A program made the position numbers and the translations under genes. A stretch of 64,000 nt of DNA from JALSHZ01 sp964614535 (lineage in GTDB: Bacteria; Pseudomonadota; Gammaproteobacteria; UWMA-0217), in assembly GCA_964614535.1 (NCBI GenBank), contig CAZTOZ010000059.1:8006-72005 (forward strand). Direction: 5' to 3'. Positions 16,121 to 24,078 of this stretch are shown here, in pieces. Position 1 is the first letter of the stretch; each line of letters begins with the position of its first letter. Under the pieces are notes generated by a model. The model was not told the DNA's origin. It did no database searches and saw nothing but the letters and a program-made list of their open reading frames with translations.

Positions 16121-17248
16121 ATGAGACCGTTCCAGCACGGCCTCGCCATCGGCAGCGATCCACGCGAAGTGGTCAATGTCTGCCTGGCGCAGATCGGCGA
16201 CATCGAACCGGCCACCAATGTCGGCTTCCTCTACCTCACCGATGCCCTCGCCAGCGAGCTGGAGCACATTCTCCATCTGCTCCAGCAGGGAACCGGCATC
16301 CAACACTGGTACGGCTCCACCGGCATCGCATTGATCGGCCGCGAGCAGGAGATCTACGACCAGCCGGCGCTGTCGATCCTGTTGGCCAGCCTGCCCGCCG
16401 ACGGCTTCCGAACCCTCGGTTCGATCCGCGCCGCCCGTGATGGCGACCGCTGGCTGGCCGCCCACGAGGCGTGGCTCGAAACCAGCGGCGCCCGCTTCGG
16501 CATCGTCCACGGCGACCCGACCAACCCGGCCATTCCCACGCTGATCGAAAAACTCGCCGACGCTCTGGACGGCGGCTTCTTCTGCGGCGGCCTCACCTCG
16601 TCCCAGACGCAATACCTGCAAGTCGCCGACCAGATCACCGATGGCGGCCTCAGCGGTGTGCTGCTGGCGCCCGAGGCGGAGGTGGTGGTCGGCCACACCC
16701 AAGGCTGCTCACCCATCGGGCCGGTACGCACCATCACCGAGGCCGCCGCCAATATCGTCATGGAGATCGACGGCATGAGCGCGCTGGACGCGATGCGCCA
16801 AGACGTGGGCGAGGTGCTGGCGCGGGATCTCAGCCGTCTCGGCGGCTTCATCTTCGCCGGTCTGCCGATCCGCGGCTCCGACACCGGCGACTATATGATC
16901 CGCAACCTGCTCGGCATCGACCAGCAAGCGGGCCGTATCGCCATCGGCGACCGCATCGAGCCGGGTGACCAGATCGTCTTCTGCCGCCGCGATGGCAACA
17001 CCGCGCGCGACGACATGCAGCGCATGCTCGACGACCTGAAACGGCGCTGCGACGGCCGGCGGCCACGAGGTGGCATCTACGTCTCCTGCCTGGGGCGGGG
17101 ACGCCATCAGTTCGGTGAGCAGTCGCAGGAGATCGGAATGATCACGGCAACCCTCGGCGACATGCCATTGACCGGTTTTTTCGCCAGCGGCGAGATCTTC
17201 CACGACCGGATCTACGGCTATACCGGCGTGCTGACGCTGTTTCTGTAA
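16121..17248 (+). CDS. FIST-domain signal protein
   Basis: 375 residues with the FIST N-terminal (about 25-220) and FIST C-terminal (about 225-355) arrangement. Typical segments are 'YGSTGIALIGREQEIYDQPALS', 'FCGGLTSSQTQYLQ', 'GCSPIGPVRTITEA' and 'GMITATLGDMPLTGFFASGEI'. FIST proteins are predicted sensory modules for small ligands, often found with histidine kinases or chemotaxis proteins; here the domain stands alone with no signal peptide. It starts 18 bases after the prk terminator, so it probably has its own promoter in or near that hairpin. Confidence 0.88.
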   Translation: MRPFQHGLAIGSDPREVVNVCLAQIGDIEPATNVGFLYLTDALASELEHILHLLQQGTGIQHWYGSTGIALIGREQEIYDQPALSILLASLPADGFRTLGSIRAARDGDRWLAAHEAWLETSGARFGIVHGDPTNPAIPTLIEKLADALDGGFFCGGLTSSQTQYLQVADQITDGGLSGVLLAPEAEVVVGHTQGCSPIGPVRTITEAAANIVMEIDGMSALDAMRQDVGEVLARDLSRLGGFIFAGLPIRGSDTGDYMIRNLLGIDQQAGRIAIGDRIEPGDQIVFCRRDGNTARDDMQRMLDDLKRRCDGRRPRGGIYVSCLGRGRHQFGEQSQEIGMITATLGDMPLTGFFASGEIFHDRIYGYTGVLTLFL

Positions 17249-17380
17249 CGGATCGCACCGATCTTCACGACATCCCCTGCCCCACGGGCCGACGAGAAAC
17301 CCCGCTCCGACGCCGGCCGCCCAACCCGATCGCGACCCACCGATGGCACCACCACCGACGCCTCGGTACACTGTCGCGCC

Positions 17381-18100
17381 ATGGACGCATCCCCCGCACT
17401 GGAAGCCATCGACCTCCAGCACCGTTATCACGACGAACCCGCCCTCGAACGGATCTCACTGCACCTCTTCAGCGGCGAGACGCTGGCACTGCTCGGTCCC
17501 AACGGCGCCGGTAAATCGACGCTGCTCAATATTCTCTCCGGCATTCTCGCCCCCACGGCGGGGGAGGTGAAGATCGCCGGGACGGCATTGCGGGAACGAC
17601 CCGCGCTGCGACGGCGGATCGGTTATCTGCCGGCGCGCCCACCGCTCCACGACGACCTGTCGGCACGCGAACAACTGGCGTTTGCCGCCCACCTCTACGG
17701 CCTCGACCAGGCCACCCGACGGATCGACGAGATCATCGACCGCTGTCGGCTCGGCGCCGTGCAGGGGCAGCGCAACGGCTGGTTGTCGAAGGGGTTTCGC
17801 CAACGCGTCGCTCTCGCCCAGGCGTTGCTGCACGAGCCGGAGATCCTGTTACTGGACGAACCGGGCGACGGTCTCGACCCGCTGCAGCGGCAGGCCTTTC
17901 ACCAGCTGCTGAAGGACCTCCAACCCGATACGGCCATCGTCCTCTCGTCCCACCAGCTCGCCGAGGCGAAATCCCTCTGCGACCGGCTGCTGATCCTCGA
18001 CGCCGGCCGGGCACTGCTCGCCGCCTCCATGAGCGAGATCGACGAACCGCTGGAGCGGCTGTTCACCCGGCTGATCTATGGCGGAGACGACGATGTCTGA
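17381..18100 (+). CDS. ABC transporter ATP-binding protein, GldA-like
   Basis: 239 residues. The Walker A motif is 'GPNGAGKST' (about residues 39-47). The signature is 'LSKGFRQRV' rather than LSGGQ, as is common in the GldA/ABC-2 exporter group. The Walker B is 'ILLLDEPGDGLDP', with 'SSHQLAE' as the switch His. It energises the fused membrane partner encoded next and overlaps it by eight bases. The substrate is unknown; the related GldAFG exporter acts in gliding motility in Bacteroidetes, but in proteobacteria the role is not established. Confidence 0.9.
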   Translation: MDASPALEAIDLQHRYHDEPALERISLHLFSGETLALLGPNGAGKSTLLNILSGILAPTAGEVKIAGTALRERPALRRRIGYLPARPPLHDDLSAREQLAFAAHLYGLDQATRRIDEIIDRCRLGAVQGQRNGWLSKGFRQRVALAQALLHEPEILLLDEPGDGLDPLQRQAFHQLLKDLQPDTAIVLSSHQLAEAKSLCDRLLILDAGRALLAASMSEIDEPLERLFTRLIYGGDDDV

Positions 18101-20180
18101 CCTGCGCGCCATCGCCCTGTTGGAATATCGCCGCTGGCTGCGCCGCCCGGCCTACTGGGGGCTGCTGGCCGCCGTCGCTTTCGGCCTCGCCTTTCTTTTT
18201 CTGCGGCTGGTGGAACACCACGCCGCGCTGCGCGCCAGCCGGCTCGCCGGCGCCAGTTCGCTGACGGCGATGCAGACGATCGTCGCACCGTTCTTCGAGC
18301 AGGCCGCGCTTCTGCTGCTGGCGCTGATCCCGCTGGTGACGATGCGCACGATCGCCGGTGAACGGGAAAGCGGGAGCTGGACGCTGCTGCAAACCGCCGC
18401 CACCCCACCCTGGCGAATCGTTCTCGGGAAACTGCTCGGCGTGTTGTGGCTATTGCTGCCACCCCTGCTGCTGACGGCGGCCATGCCGGCCCTGCTGCTG
18501 GGCACCGCCGGCACGCTCGACTGGGGCCACCTCCTCACCGCGCTGGCGGGTCTGACGCTGCTGGTCACCGCCTTCGCCGCCGCCGGCATCCACTGCTCGG
18601 CCCGCGCCTCGGAAGCGGTGACGGCCGCAATGTGCGGCTACGGCCTGATCCTGCTGTTCTTGCTCTTCCACGCCACCAGCGCCATGCCCGGCGCGCTGGC
18701 ACCGACGCTGTACTGGCTGTCGCCGTTGAGCCATCTTTCGCCGTTTCTCGAAGCCCGTTTCGACAGCGCCGATCTGCTCTGGTTGGTGGTTTTTTCGCTG
18801 CTGTTCATCGAACTGGCCCGACAGCGGCTGCGCGATGAGTATCGCCGTCCGCCATACCGGTACATTCGCCCTGCGCGCACACCAGTCACCATTGTCACCG
18901 CGATGGCCGTGGCGCTGTCGCTCGGGCAATTCCATTTTTCGGCCGATCTGTCGCAACAGAAAATCAATACCGCGCCCGCGGCGGCGATCCAACTGCTGGA
19001 AAAACTCGACGGTGAGTTGACCATCGACGCCATCGTGGCCGACGCACCGACACTGCGGCGCCGGATAGAAAAAGCACTACGCCCCTATCTGGCGGCATCG
19101 CGTGCCGTCTCACTGAAGTTCCAGACACCGGCGGAAGCCGCCGTGGACAGCGGGCAACGATTGCAACAGACCGGTCGGCTGGAATTGCGCTACGGCAACC
19201 GGACCGAAACCCTCCATGCACTGGGCCAAGGGGAGATCCTCCGCGCACTGCAACGCCTGATCGACGGTCGTGAACAGTGGATCGTATTTCTCGAAGGGCA
19301 CGGCGAAAAATCACTCTTCGATGCCAGCAGCGACGGCTATTCGACACTCGATCGTCTGCTCCGCCAGGCGGGTTTCCAAACCCAGGCCATCGATCTGCTG
19401 AAGCTGCCGGCCATCCCCGACAACACCACCGTGCTGGTCGTCGGCACACCGGCGTCGTCGTGGCTCGGCGGTGAACACGATGCCCTGTCGGCCTATCTGC
19501 AACGCGGCGGCAATATCCTGCTGCTGCGCGATCCCGGGGGGGACAATCCACTCGACGCCCTGCTCGATGCCGTGGCCGTCACGCCACTGCCCGGCGTCGT
19601 CATCGACGCCAACGAACGGCTGCGAAAAATATTGGCGATCCGGCATCCGGCCATCGTGCCCGTCACCTCGTTCGGCGACCATGACCTCACCGCCGGCTTC
19701 TCCGGCCGCCTCCTGCTGCCACTGGCAACGGCACTGGCAACACGAGACGATGGGAAATGGCGCGACGCGGCGCTGCTCTACTCCTCGGCCGACAGCTGGA
19801 ACGAGACCGCCGACCTCCAGGGGCATGTCCGTTTCGATGCCGACGGTGACGAGCGGGCCGGGCCGTTGCCGCTCGCCATCGCCGCCAGCCGCCCCCATGG
19901 CGAGCACGAGCAACGGGCCGTCGTCATCGGCGACAGCGATTTTCTCGACAACGACTACATCGCCTTCGGTGACAACGCCCGCTTTGCACTGCGACTGTTC
20001 GACTGGCTGGCCGGCAATAACGACGCCCCGGCCGCAATGCCACACCCCGACGAACAATCCCTCGCCCTCAGCGATACCACACTGCTGGCGATGGCCGCCT
20101 TCTGGCTGCTGGGGCTGCCACTGCTGTCGCTGTTGATCGCGCTGTGGCAATGGCGCCGTCAGAGGAACCCCCATGCCTGA
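18093..20180 (+). CDS. Fused ABC permease (GldF-like) and GldG-like extracytoplasmic domain protein
   Basis: 695 residues. I chose the ATG at 18093, with GGAG six bases upstream; another ATG is at 18078. Residues ~1-250 are an ABC-2-type permease with about six membrane helices and the motif 'TMRTIAGERESGSWTLLQTAATP'. After another helix (about 263-280) comes a ~370-residue extracytoplasmic domain of the GldG type: 'LLEKLDGELTIDAI', 'GHGEKSLFDASSDGYSTLDRLLRQAGF', 'YLQRGGNILLLRDPG'. A last membrane helix ends the protein. In relatives I know, permease and GldG-like protein are separate genes; here one uninterrupted frame encodes both. It overlaps mutM by eight bases. Confidence 0.85.
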   Translation: MSDLRAIALLEYRRWLRRPAYWGLLAAVAFGLAFLFLRLVEHHAALRASRLAGASSLTAMQTIVAPFFEQAALLLLALIPLVTMRTIAGERESGSWTLLQTAATPPWRIVLGKLLGVLWLLLPPLLLTAAMPALLLGTAGTLDWGHLLTALAGLTLLVTAFAAAGIHCSARASEAVTAAMCGYGLILLFLLFHATSAMPGALAPTLYWLSPLSHLSPFLEARFDSADLLWLVVFSLLFIELARQRLRDEYRRPPYRYIRPARTPVTIVTAMAVALSLGQFHFSADLSQQKINTAPAAAIQLLEKLDGELTIDAIVADAPTLRRRIEKALRPYLAASRAVSLKFQTPAEAAVDSGQRLQQTGRLELRYGNRTETLHALGQGEILRALQRLIDGREQWIVFLEGHGEKSLFDASSDGYSTLDRLLRQAGFQTQAIDLLKLPAIPDNTTVLVVGTPASSWLGGEHDALSAYLQRGGNILLLRDPGGDNPLDALLDAVAVTPLPGVVIDANERLRKILAIRHPAIVPVTSFGDHDLTAGFSGRLLLPLATALATRDDGKWRDAALLYSSADSWNETADLQGHVRFDADGDERAGPLPLAIAASRPHGEHEQRAVVIGDSDFLDNDYIAFGDNARFALRLFDWLAGNNDAPAAMPHPDEQSLALSDTTLLAMAAFWLLGLPLLSLLIALWQWRRQRNPHA

Positions 20181-20988
20181 ACTCCCTGAAGTCGAAACGA
20201 CCCGCCGCGGCATCGCCCCCCATTTGGTCGGCCGCCGCATCGAACGGGTCGTGGTGCGCAATCCGGCCCTGCGCTGGCCCATACCACCACAATTGCCGCA
20301 GCTGCTGCGGGGCCGGAAGATTCTGGCCATCGACCGGCGCGCCAAATACCTGCTGTTCGATCTCGGCAACGGTACGTTGATCATCCATCTCGGTATGTCG
20401 GGCAGCCTGCGCCTCACGCCGGCGGAGACACCGGCAAAAAAACACGATCATTTCATGCTGGTGCTGAACAGCCAGATGACCCTGCGCCTGCACGACCCAA
20501 GGCGCTTCGGTGCGGTGTTGTGGCATCGCGGCGACGTCGGCCGCCATCCGCTGCTCGCATCACTGGGGCCGGAACCGCTGGACGAGGCATTCGACGCCGC
20601 CTATCTCCACGCCAGCTGCCTCGACCGCAAGACCCCGATCAAACAACACATCATGAACAACAAGGTGGTGGTCGGCATCGGCAACATCTACGCCAACGAG
20701 GCGCTGTTCCTGGCCGGCATCCATCCCCGCCGCGCTGCCGGCCGGATCGCCCGCCCCCGCATCGCCCGGCTCTGTGACAGTATCAAGACGGTATTGCAAA
20801 GCGCCATCGAGCAAGGGGGCACGACGCTGCGTGACTTCGTTCACGCCGACGGCGAACCCGGCTACTTCAGTTTGAGGCTCCACGTCTACGGCAAAACGGG
20901 CGAACCCTGCTACGCTTGTGGGAGCCCTATCAGGCAAATCGTCATCGGTCAACGATCAACTTTTTACTGTTGGCGCTGTCAGAGGTAG
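20173..20988 (+). CDS. mutM: Bifunctional DNA-formamidopyrimidine glycosylase / AP lyase MutM (Fpg)
   Basis: 271 residues. It starts 'MPELPEVETTRRGI', giving the catalytic N-terminal Pro and Glu3, and has the conserved Lys in 'RRAKYLLF', 'HLGMSGSLR' and 'NNKVVVGIGNIYANE'. It ends in a zinc finger with CxxC-x16-CxxC spacing ('CYAC...CWRC'). The enzyme removes 8-oxoguanine and formamidopyrimidines and nicks the abasic site. Translation starts inside the last codons of the ABC fusion gene. Confidence 0.97.
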   Translation: MPELPEVETTRRGIAPHLVGRRIERVVVRNPALRWPIPPQLPQLLRGRKILAIDRRAKYLLFDLGNGTLIIHLGMSGSLRLTPAETPAKKHDHFMLVLNSQMTLRLHDPRRFGAVLWHRGDVGRHPLLASLGPEPLDEAFDAAYLHASCLDRKTPIKQHIMNNKVVVGIGNIYANEALFLAGIHPRRAAGRIARPRIARLCDSIKTVLQSAIEQGGTTLRDFVHADGEPGYFSLRLHVYGKTGEPCYACGSPIRQIVIGQRSTFYCWRCQR

Positions 20989-21192
20989 AATGAGGGAAAC
21001 CCCCACAGAGGGGGCAGTAAATAACAATCGACATAGTGAGCAACACATGGATGCCGGGCGATGCCAAGCCCACCGGGGGTATCGGATTCCAACAACCACC
21101 GCCGTGGTTCCGAGCCGCTCAGAGGGATCTGAATCCAGAAAAATAATAATCCGCAGCGTGCCTGGCGCGCTCGAAAAAGCAGGACTCAGGTA

Positions 21193-23331
21193 ATGTACAC
21201 AGACGATACTTCGCACGGCACGGTATTCGACGACCGCCAAATGCCCACGGCGACCAGTAACTACTGGATAGCCTGGGGCGCCTCCCTCCTGGTGGGAGGG
21301 CTGATCATCCAAACCCTCCACGACGTCGCCAATCACCAGCGACTCCACGCCTGGTACGCCACGCTGGCGGCACTCACCACCATCCGCCTGATCATCGGCA
21401 TCCACATCAAGCGCCACCCTGAAGAACCCCACGCCCCGTTGTGGCTCAGGCTCTACGCCATCTTCGTGATACTGGTCGGGATCACCTGGGGGATGACCAG
21501 CCCGCTGTTTTTCGTCGATGGCCGCCCAGAGTACAACCTGTTCCTGCTGATCGTCGGCATGGGAATCGTCTCCGTTTCGGTTGCGCTGCACAGCGCCTGG
21601 CTCTATGCCGCGTTCACGCAGCCAGTGATCCTCCCCTTCATCTACATGCTCGCCACCCACGGCGGACCGCTGGAAAAGGTGGTGGCGCTCCTGGCGATCA
21701 TCTACGATGCCGTGCTACTGGTCACCGCGTTCAATTTCAACCGCATCGACAATGCCCTGCGCCGCGCCAAATTCGAGGCCGAAAGCGCCAACCAGGCCAA
21801 GTCGGAATTTCTCGCCAACATCAGCCACGAGATCCGCACCCCGCTCAACGCCATCATCGGCACCGGCTACCTGTTACAGAAAACCCACCTGTCGGCATTG
21901 CAAAAGGTCTATCTGCAGACACTCAACGCCTCGTCGCGCGCACTGCTGGGGCTGGTCAACAACATACTGGATCTGTCGAAGATCGAGGCGGGCAAGCTCG
22001 AACACCATGCCACCAACTTCGACCTCTCCTCCGTGCTGCGGGAGATTCGCGCCATTTTCGCCGTGGAGGCCCGGCAAAAAGGACTGACCCTCGAAGTGCG
22101 CGACGAACTGGGCGAGTACGCCCACCTCCATGGCGACCAGCAGGTCGTCTGCCAGATTCTCAACAACCTGGTGGGCAACGCCACCAAGTTCACCGACGAC
22201 GGCGGCATCGAGATCCATGCCATCGCCAAACCGCGCAACGACGGCAAAATCGATATCCGCATCCATGTCCACGACAGCGGCGAGGGGATTCCGGAAGACC
22301 AGCAGCAGCAGATTTTCGCCTCCTTCGCCCAGGCCGACACCAGCACCACACGGCTCCACGGCGGCGCCGGGCTCGGCCTGACCATCAGCCGCCATCTGGC
22401 CGAAAGCATCGGCGGCTCCCTGGCGCTCGACAGCACACCCGGGCATGGCAGCACATTCACTTTCAGCGCCACCTTCGACCCGGCGACAGAGACGGTGACC
22501 AACCCCGCCGACGAGCTCGACACCCTCCCCGGGCGGTCGCTACAAGGTATTCATGTCATGCTGATCGAGGACGATCCGATCAATCAGCAGATCGCCGTCG
22601 GCCTGCTCCACGAGACGGGCGCCCGGGTCACGGTCGCCTCCGACGGCGCCAGCGCACTGGAACTGCTGCGCGAGGAGCGCCCCGACGCCGTGCTGCTGGA
22701 CATTCAGATGCCCGATATGGACGGCTATGCCACGACCACCGAAATCAGAAAGCTGCCGGGCTGCAAAGACCTGCCGGTGATCGCCATGACCGCCCACGCC
22801 TTCAGCGACGCGCGCGCCAAGGCGATCGCCGCCGATATGAACGACTTTCTCACCAAACCGGTCGATCCGGCGGCACTGGTGCGGGTGATCTACCGCTGGG
22901 CGGGCAGCAAGCGCAAGCCACGGCCCATGGCGCCAACACCGCTGACCCCCGTTCCCGACACCGGCGACAAGAGACGACAGGCCGACGTGCCGGCCGACTC
23001 GATACAGGAGACACGGCAATCGCTCCAGGCGGTGACCGACAGCCTGGGCGAAGCCGTATCGCGGGAACTGTTCACCAACACCGCCGACTCACTGCCACGA
23101 AAAATGGATCAGCTGGCAGAGGCGATCGCGGCAGAGTCGTGGGAAGAAGCCGCGCGCCTGGCCCACCAGCTCAAGGGCATGATGTTTATTTTCGGCAACT
23201 CCCGCATCCGGGAACTGCTCGAACAGATCAAAGCCATCCCTTGCGAAACCCTCGACTCACACCAGATCACCACCGAACTGCGCCAGGAAATCGATCGCTC
23301 GCTGGAGCTGATCCACGAAAAGTGCGGCTGA
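21193..23331 (+). CDS. Hybrid sensor histidine kinase with receiver and HPt domains
   Basis: 712 residues. Residues ~22-182 hold about six membrane helices with short loops and no periplasmic sensor domain. HisKA follows with 'SHEIRTPLN' (phospho-accepting His212), then HATPase_c with the N box 'NNLVGNATKF', 'DSGEGIP' and 'GAGLGLTIS'. A receiver domain has Asp503 in 'LLDIQMPDMDG', and a C-terminal HPt domain has His658 in 'AHQLKG'. The full His-Asp-His chain suggests a phosphorelay that passes to a separate regulator, but no response regulator with an output domain is adjacent. The membrane sensor resembles those of BarA/RpfC-type kinases only in layout. Confidence 0.92.
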   Translation: MYTDDTSHGTVFDDRQMPTATSNYWIAWGASLLVGGLIIQTLHDVANHQRLHAWYATLAALTTIRLIIGIHIKRHPEEPHAPLWLRLYAIFVILVGITWGMTSPLFFVDGRPEYNLFLLIVGMGIVSVSVALHSAWLYAAFTQPVILPFIYMLATHGGPLEKVVALLAIIYDAVLLVTAFNFNRIDNALRRAKFEAESANQAKSEFLANISHEIRTPLNAIIGTGYLLQKTHLSALQKVYLQTLNASSRALLGLVNNILDLSKIEAGKLEHHATNFDLSSVLREIRAIFAVEARQKGLTLEVRDELGEYAHLHGDQQVVCQILNNLVGNATKFTDDGGIEIHAIAKPRNDGKIDIRIHVHDSGEGIPEDQQQQIFASFAQADTSTTRLHGGAGLGLTISRHLAESIGGSLALDSTPGHGSTFTFSATFDPATETVTNPADELDTLPGRSLQGIHVMLIEDDPINQQIAVGLLHETGARVTVASDGASALELLREERPDAVLLDIQMPDMDGYATTTEIRKLPGCKDLPVIAMTAHAFSDARAKAIAADMNDFLTKPVDPAALVRVIYRWAGSKRKPRPMAPTPLTPVPDTGDKRRQADVPADSIQETRQSLQAVTDSLGEAVSRELFTNTADSLPRKMDQLAEAIAAESWEEAARLAHQLKGMMFIFGNSRIRELLEQIKAIPCETLDSHQITTELRQEIDRSLELIHEKCG

Positions 23332-23491
23332 CCCGGATATTTCACGATATCACCGACCGCAAGGCCCGACTGCACGGCACACGGTGAGGCGTCGGCACGG
23401 GACGTGCCCAGACACCGCCATGCGGTCAATGGGAAACCTTGCATGCCAAATAAAACATCCGGACCAACACCCCGCGCCTGCCCCAGCAAAG

Positions 23492-23520
23492 AAAAAGGCT
23501 CCGGAATCCGGAGCCTTTTT
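23492..23520. terminator. Bidirectional rho-independent terminator
   Basis: AAAAAGGCTCCGG / CCGGAGCCTTTTT, a perfect 13-bp stem with an AAT loop. Poly-A on one side and poly-T on the other make it work in both directions. It separates the histidine kinase gene (+) from the Lys-rich protein gene (-), which end facing each other. Confidence 0.85.
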
Positions 23521-23550
23521 GGTATTGCGCCAATATGACGGGAAATTGCG

Positions 23551-23964
23551 CTATTTTGCGCCCTTGAGTTTCTTGGCTGCCTTGTCCTTGGCGCTCTTCT
23601 TGGCCTTGTCGGCTTTCGACTTTGCCTTTTCCTTGGCTTTTTTCTTCATCTTGTCGGCCTTGTCCTTCGACTTCTTCTTGGCCTTGTCAGCCATTTTCGG
23701 CTTCTTGTCCTTCATTTTCGCCTTGGCCTTGTCGGCGCTCTTGGTGGCTTTCTGCTTGACACCTCCGGCCGCCTTGCCGGGCTTGGCGCGGCAGTAGCCA
23801 CTGACCTTGTTGCCGGTCTTGGTCTTGTAGCTGTCGACCCAGGTGCATCCGCCGCCACATTTGTTCTTGCTCAAACCTTTGCAGGCCGAGGCTGCATGAG
23901 CCGACGCTCCAAACGCCAGCGCAACGGCGACAGCCAGTGAACTCAATACAACTTTTACTCGCAT
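23551..23964 (-). CDS. Secreted four-Cys protein with a Lys/Ala-rich, histone H1-like tail
   Basis: 137 residues. A clear Sec signal peptide (about 1-24, ending 'GASAHA') precedes a small domain with Cys at 28, 36, 40 and 58 in the pattern 'CKGLSKNKCGGGCTWVDSY...GYCR', probably two disulfides. Residues ~61-137 are almost entirely Lys, Ala, Asp and Met in short repeats such as 'KADKAKKSAKDKAAKK', very basic and likely disordered or coiled. I recognise the small Cys domain as recurring in secreted proteobacterial proteins but know no function. Lys-rich tails bind DNA or other polyanions; that role here is inference. It is transcribed towards the terminator at 23492. Confidence 0.75.
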   Translation of the reverse strand: MRVKVVLSSLAVAVALAFGASAHAASACKGLSKNKCGGGCTWVDSYKTKTGNKVSGYCRAKPGKAAGGVKQKATKSADKAKAKMKDKKPKMADKAKKKSKDKADKMKKKAKEKAKSKADKAKKSAKDKAAKKLKGAK

Positions 23965-24078
23965 TTCAATACCTCTCTACGCTTGAATGACGGCAGCAAT
24001 CCCTGCCCGACGCTTCGATGCTAACACGATCAATGGGTTACGCAATCGCGATTTTACCCCGTGTAACAATACGCCGGT

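Noticed and set aside
21000..21014. CCCCC-ACAGA-GGGGG hairpin as a terminator after mutM
   Set aside because: Only five base pairs and no T-run on either side.
21441..23387. 648-codon frame in the same strand as the histidine kinase
   Set aside because: Arg/Pro/His-rich frame-shifted reading of the kinase gene.
23551..23790. CRISPR-like or minisatellite array
   Set aside because: The repetition is of Lys/Ala codons inside a coding sequence; unit length and sequence vary and there are no spacers.
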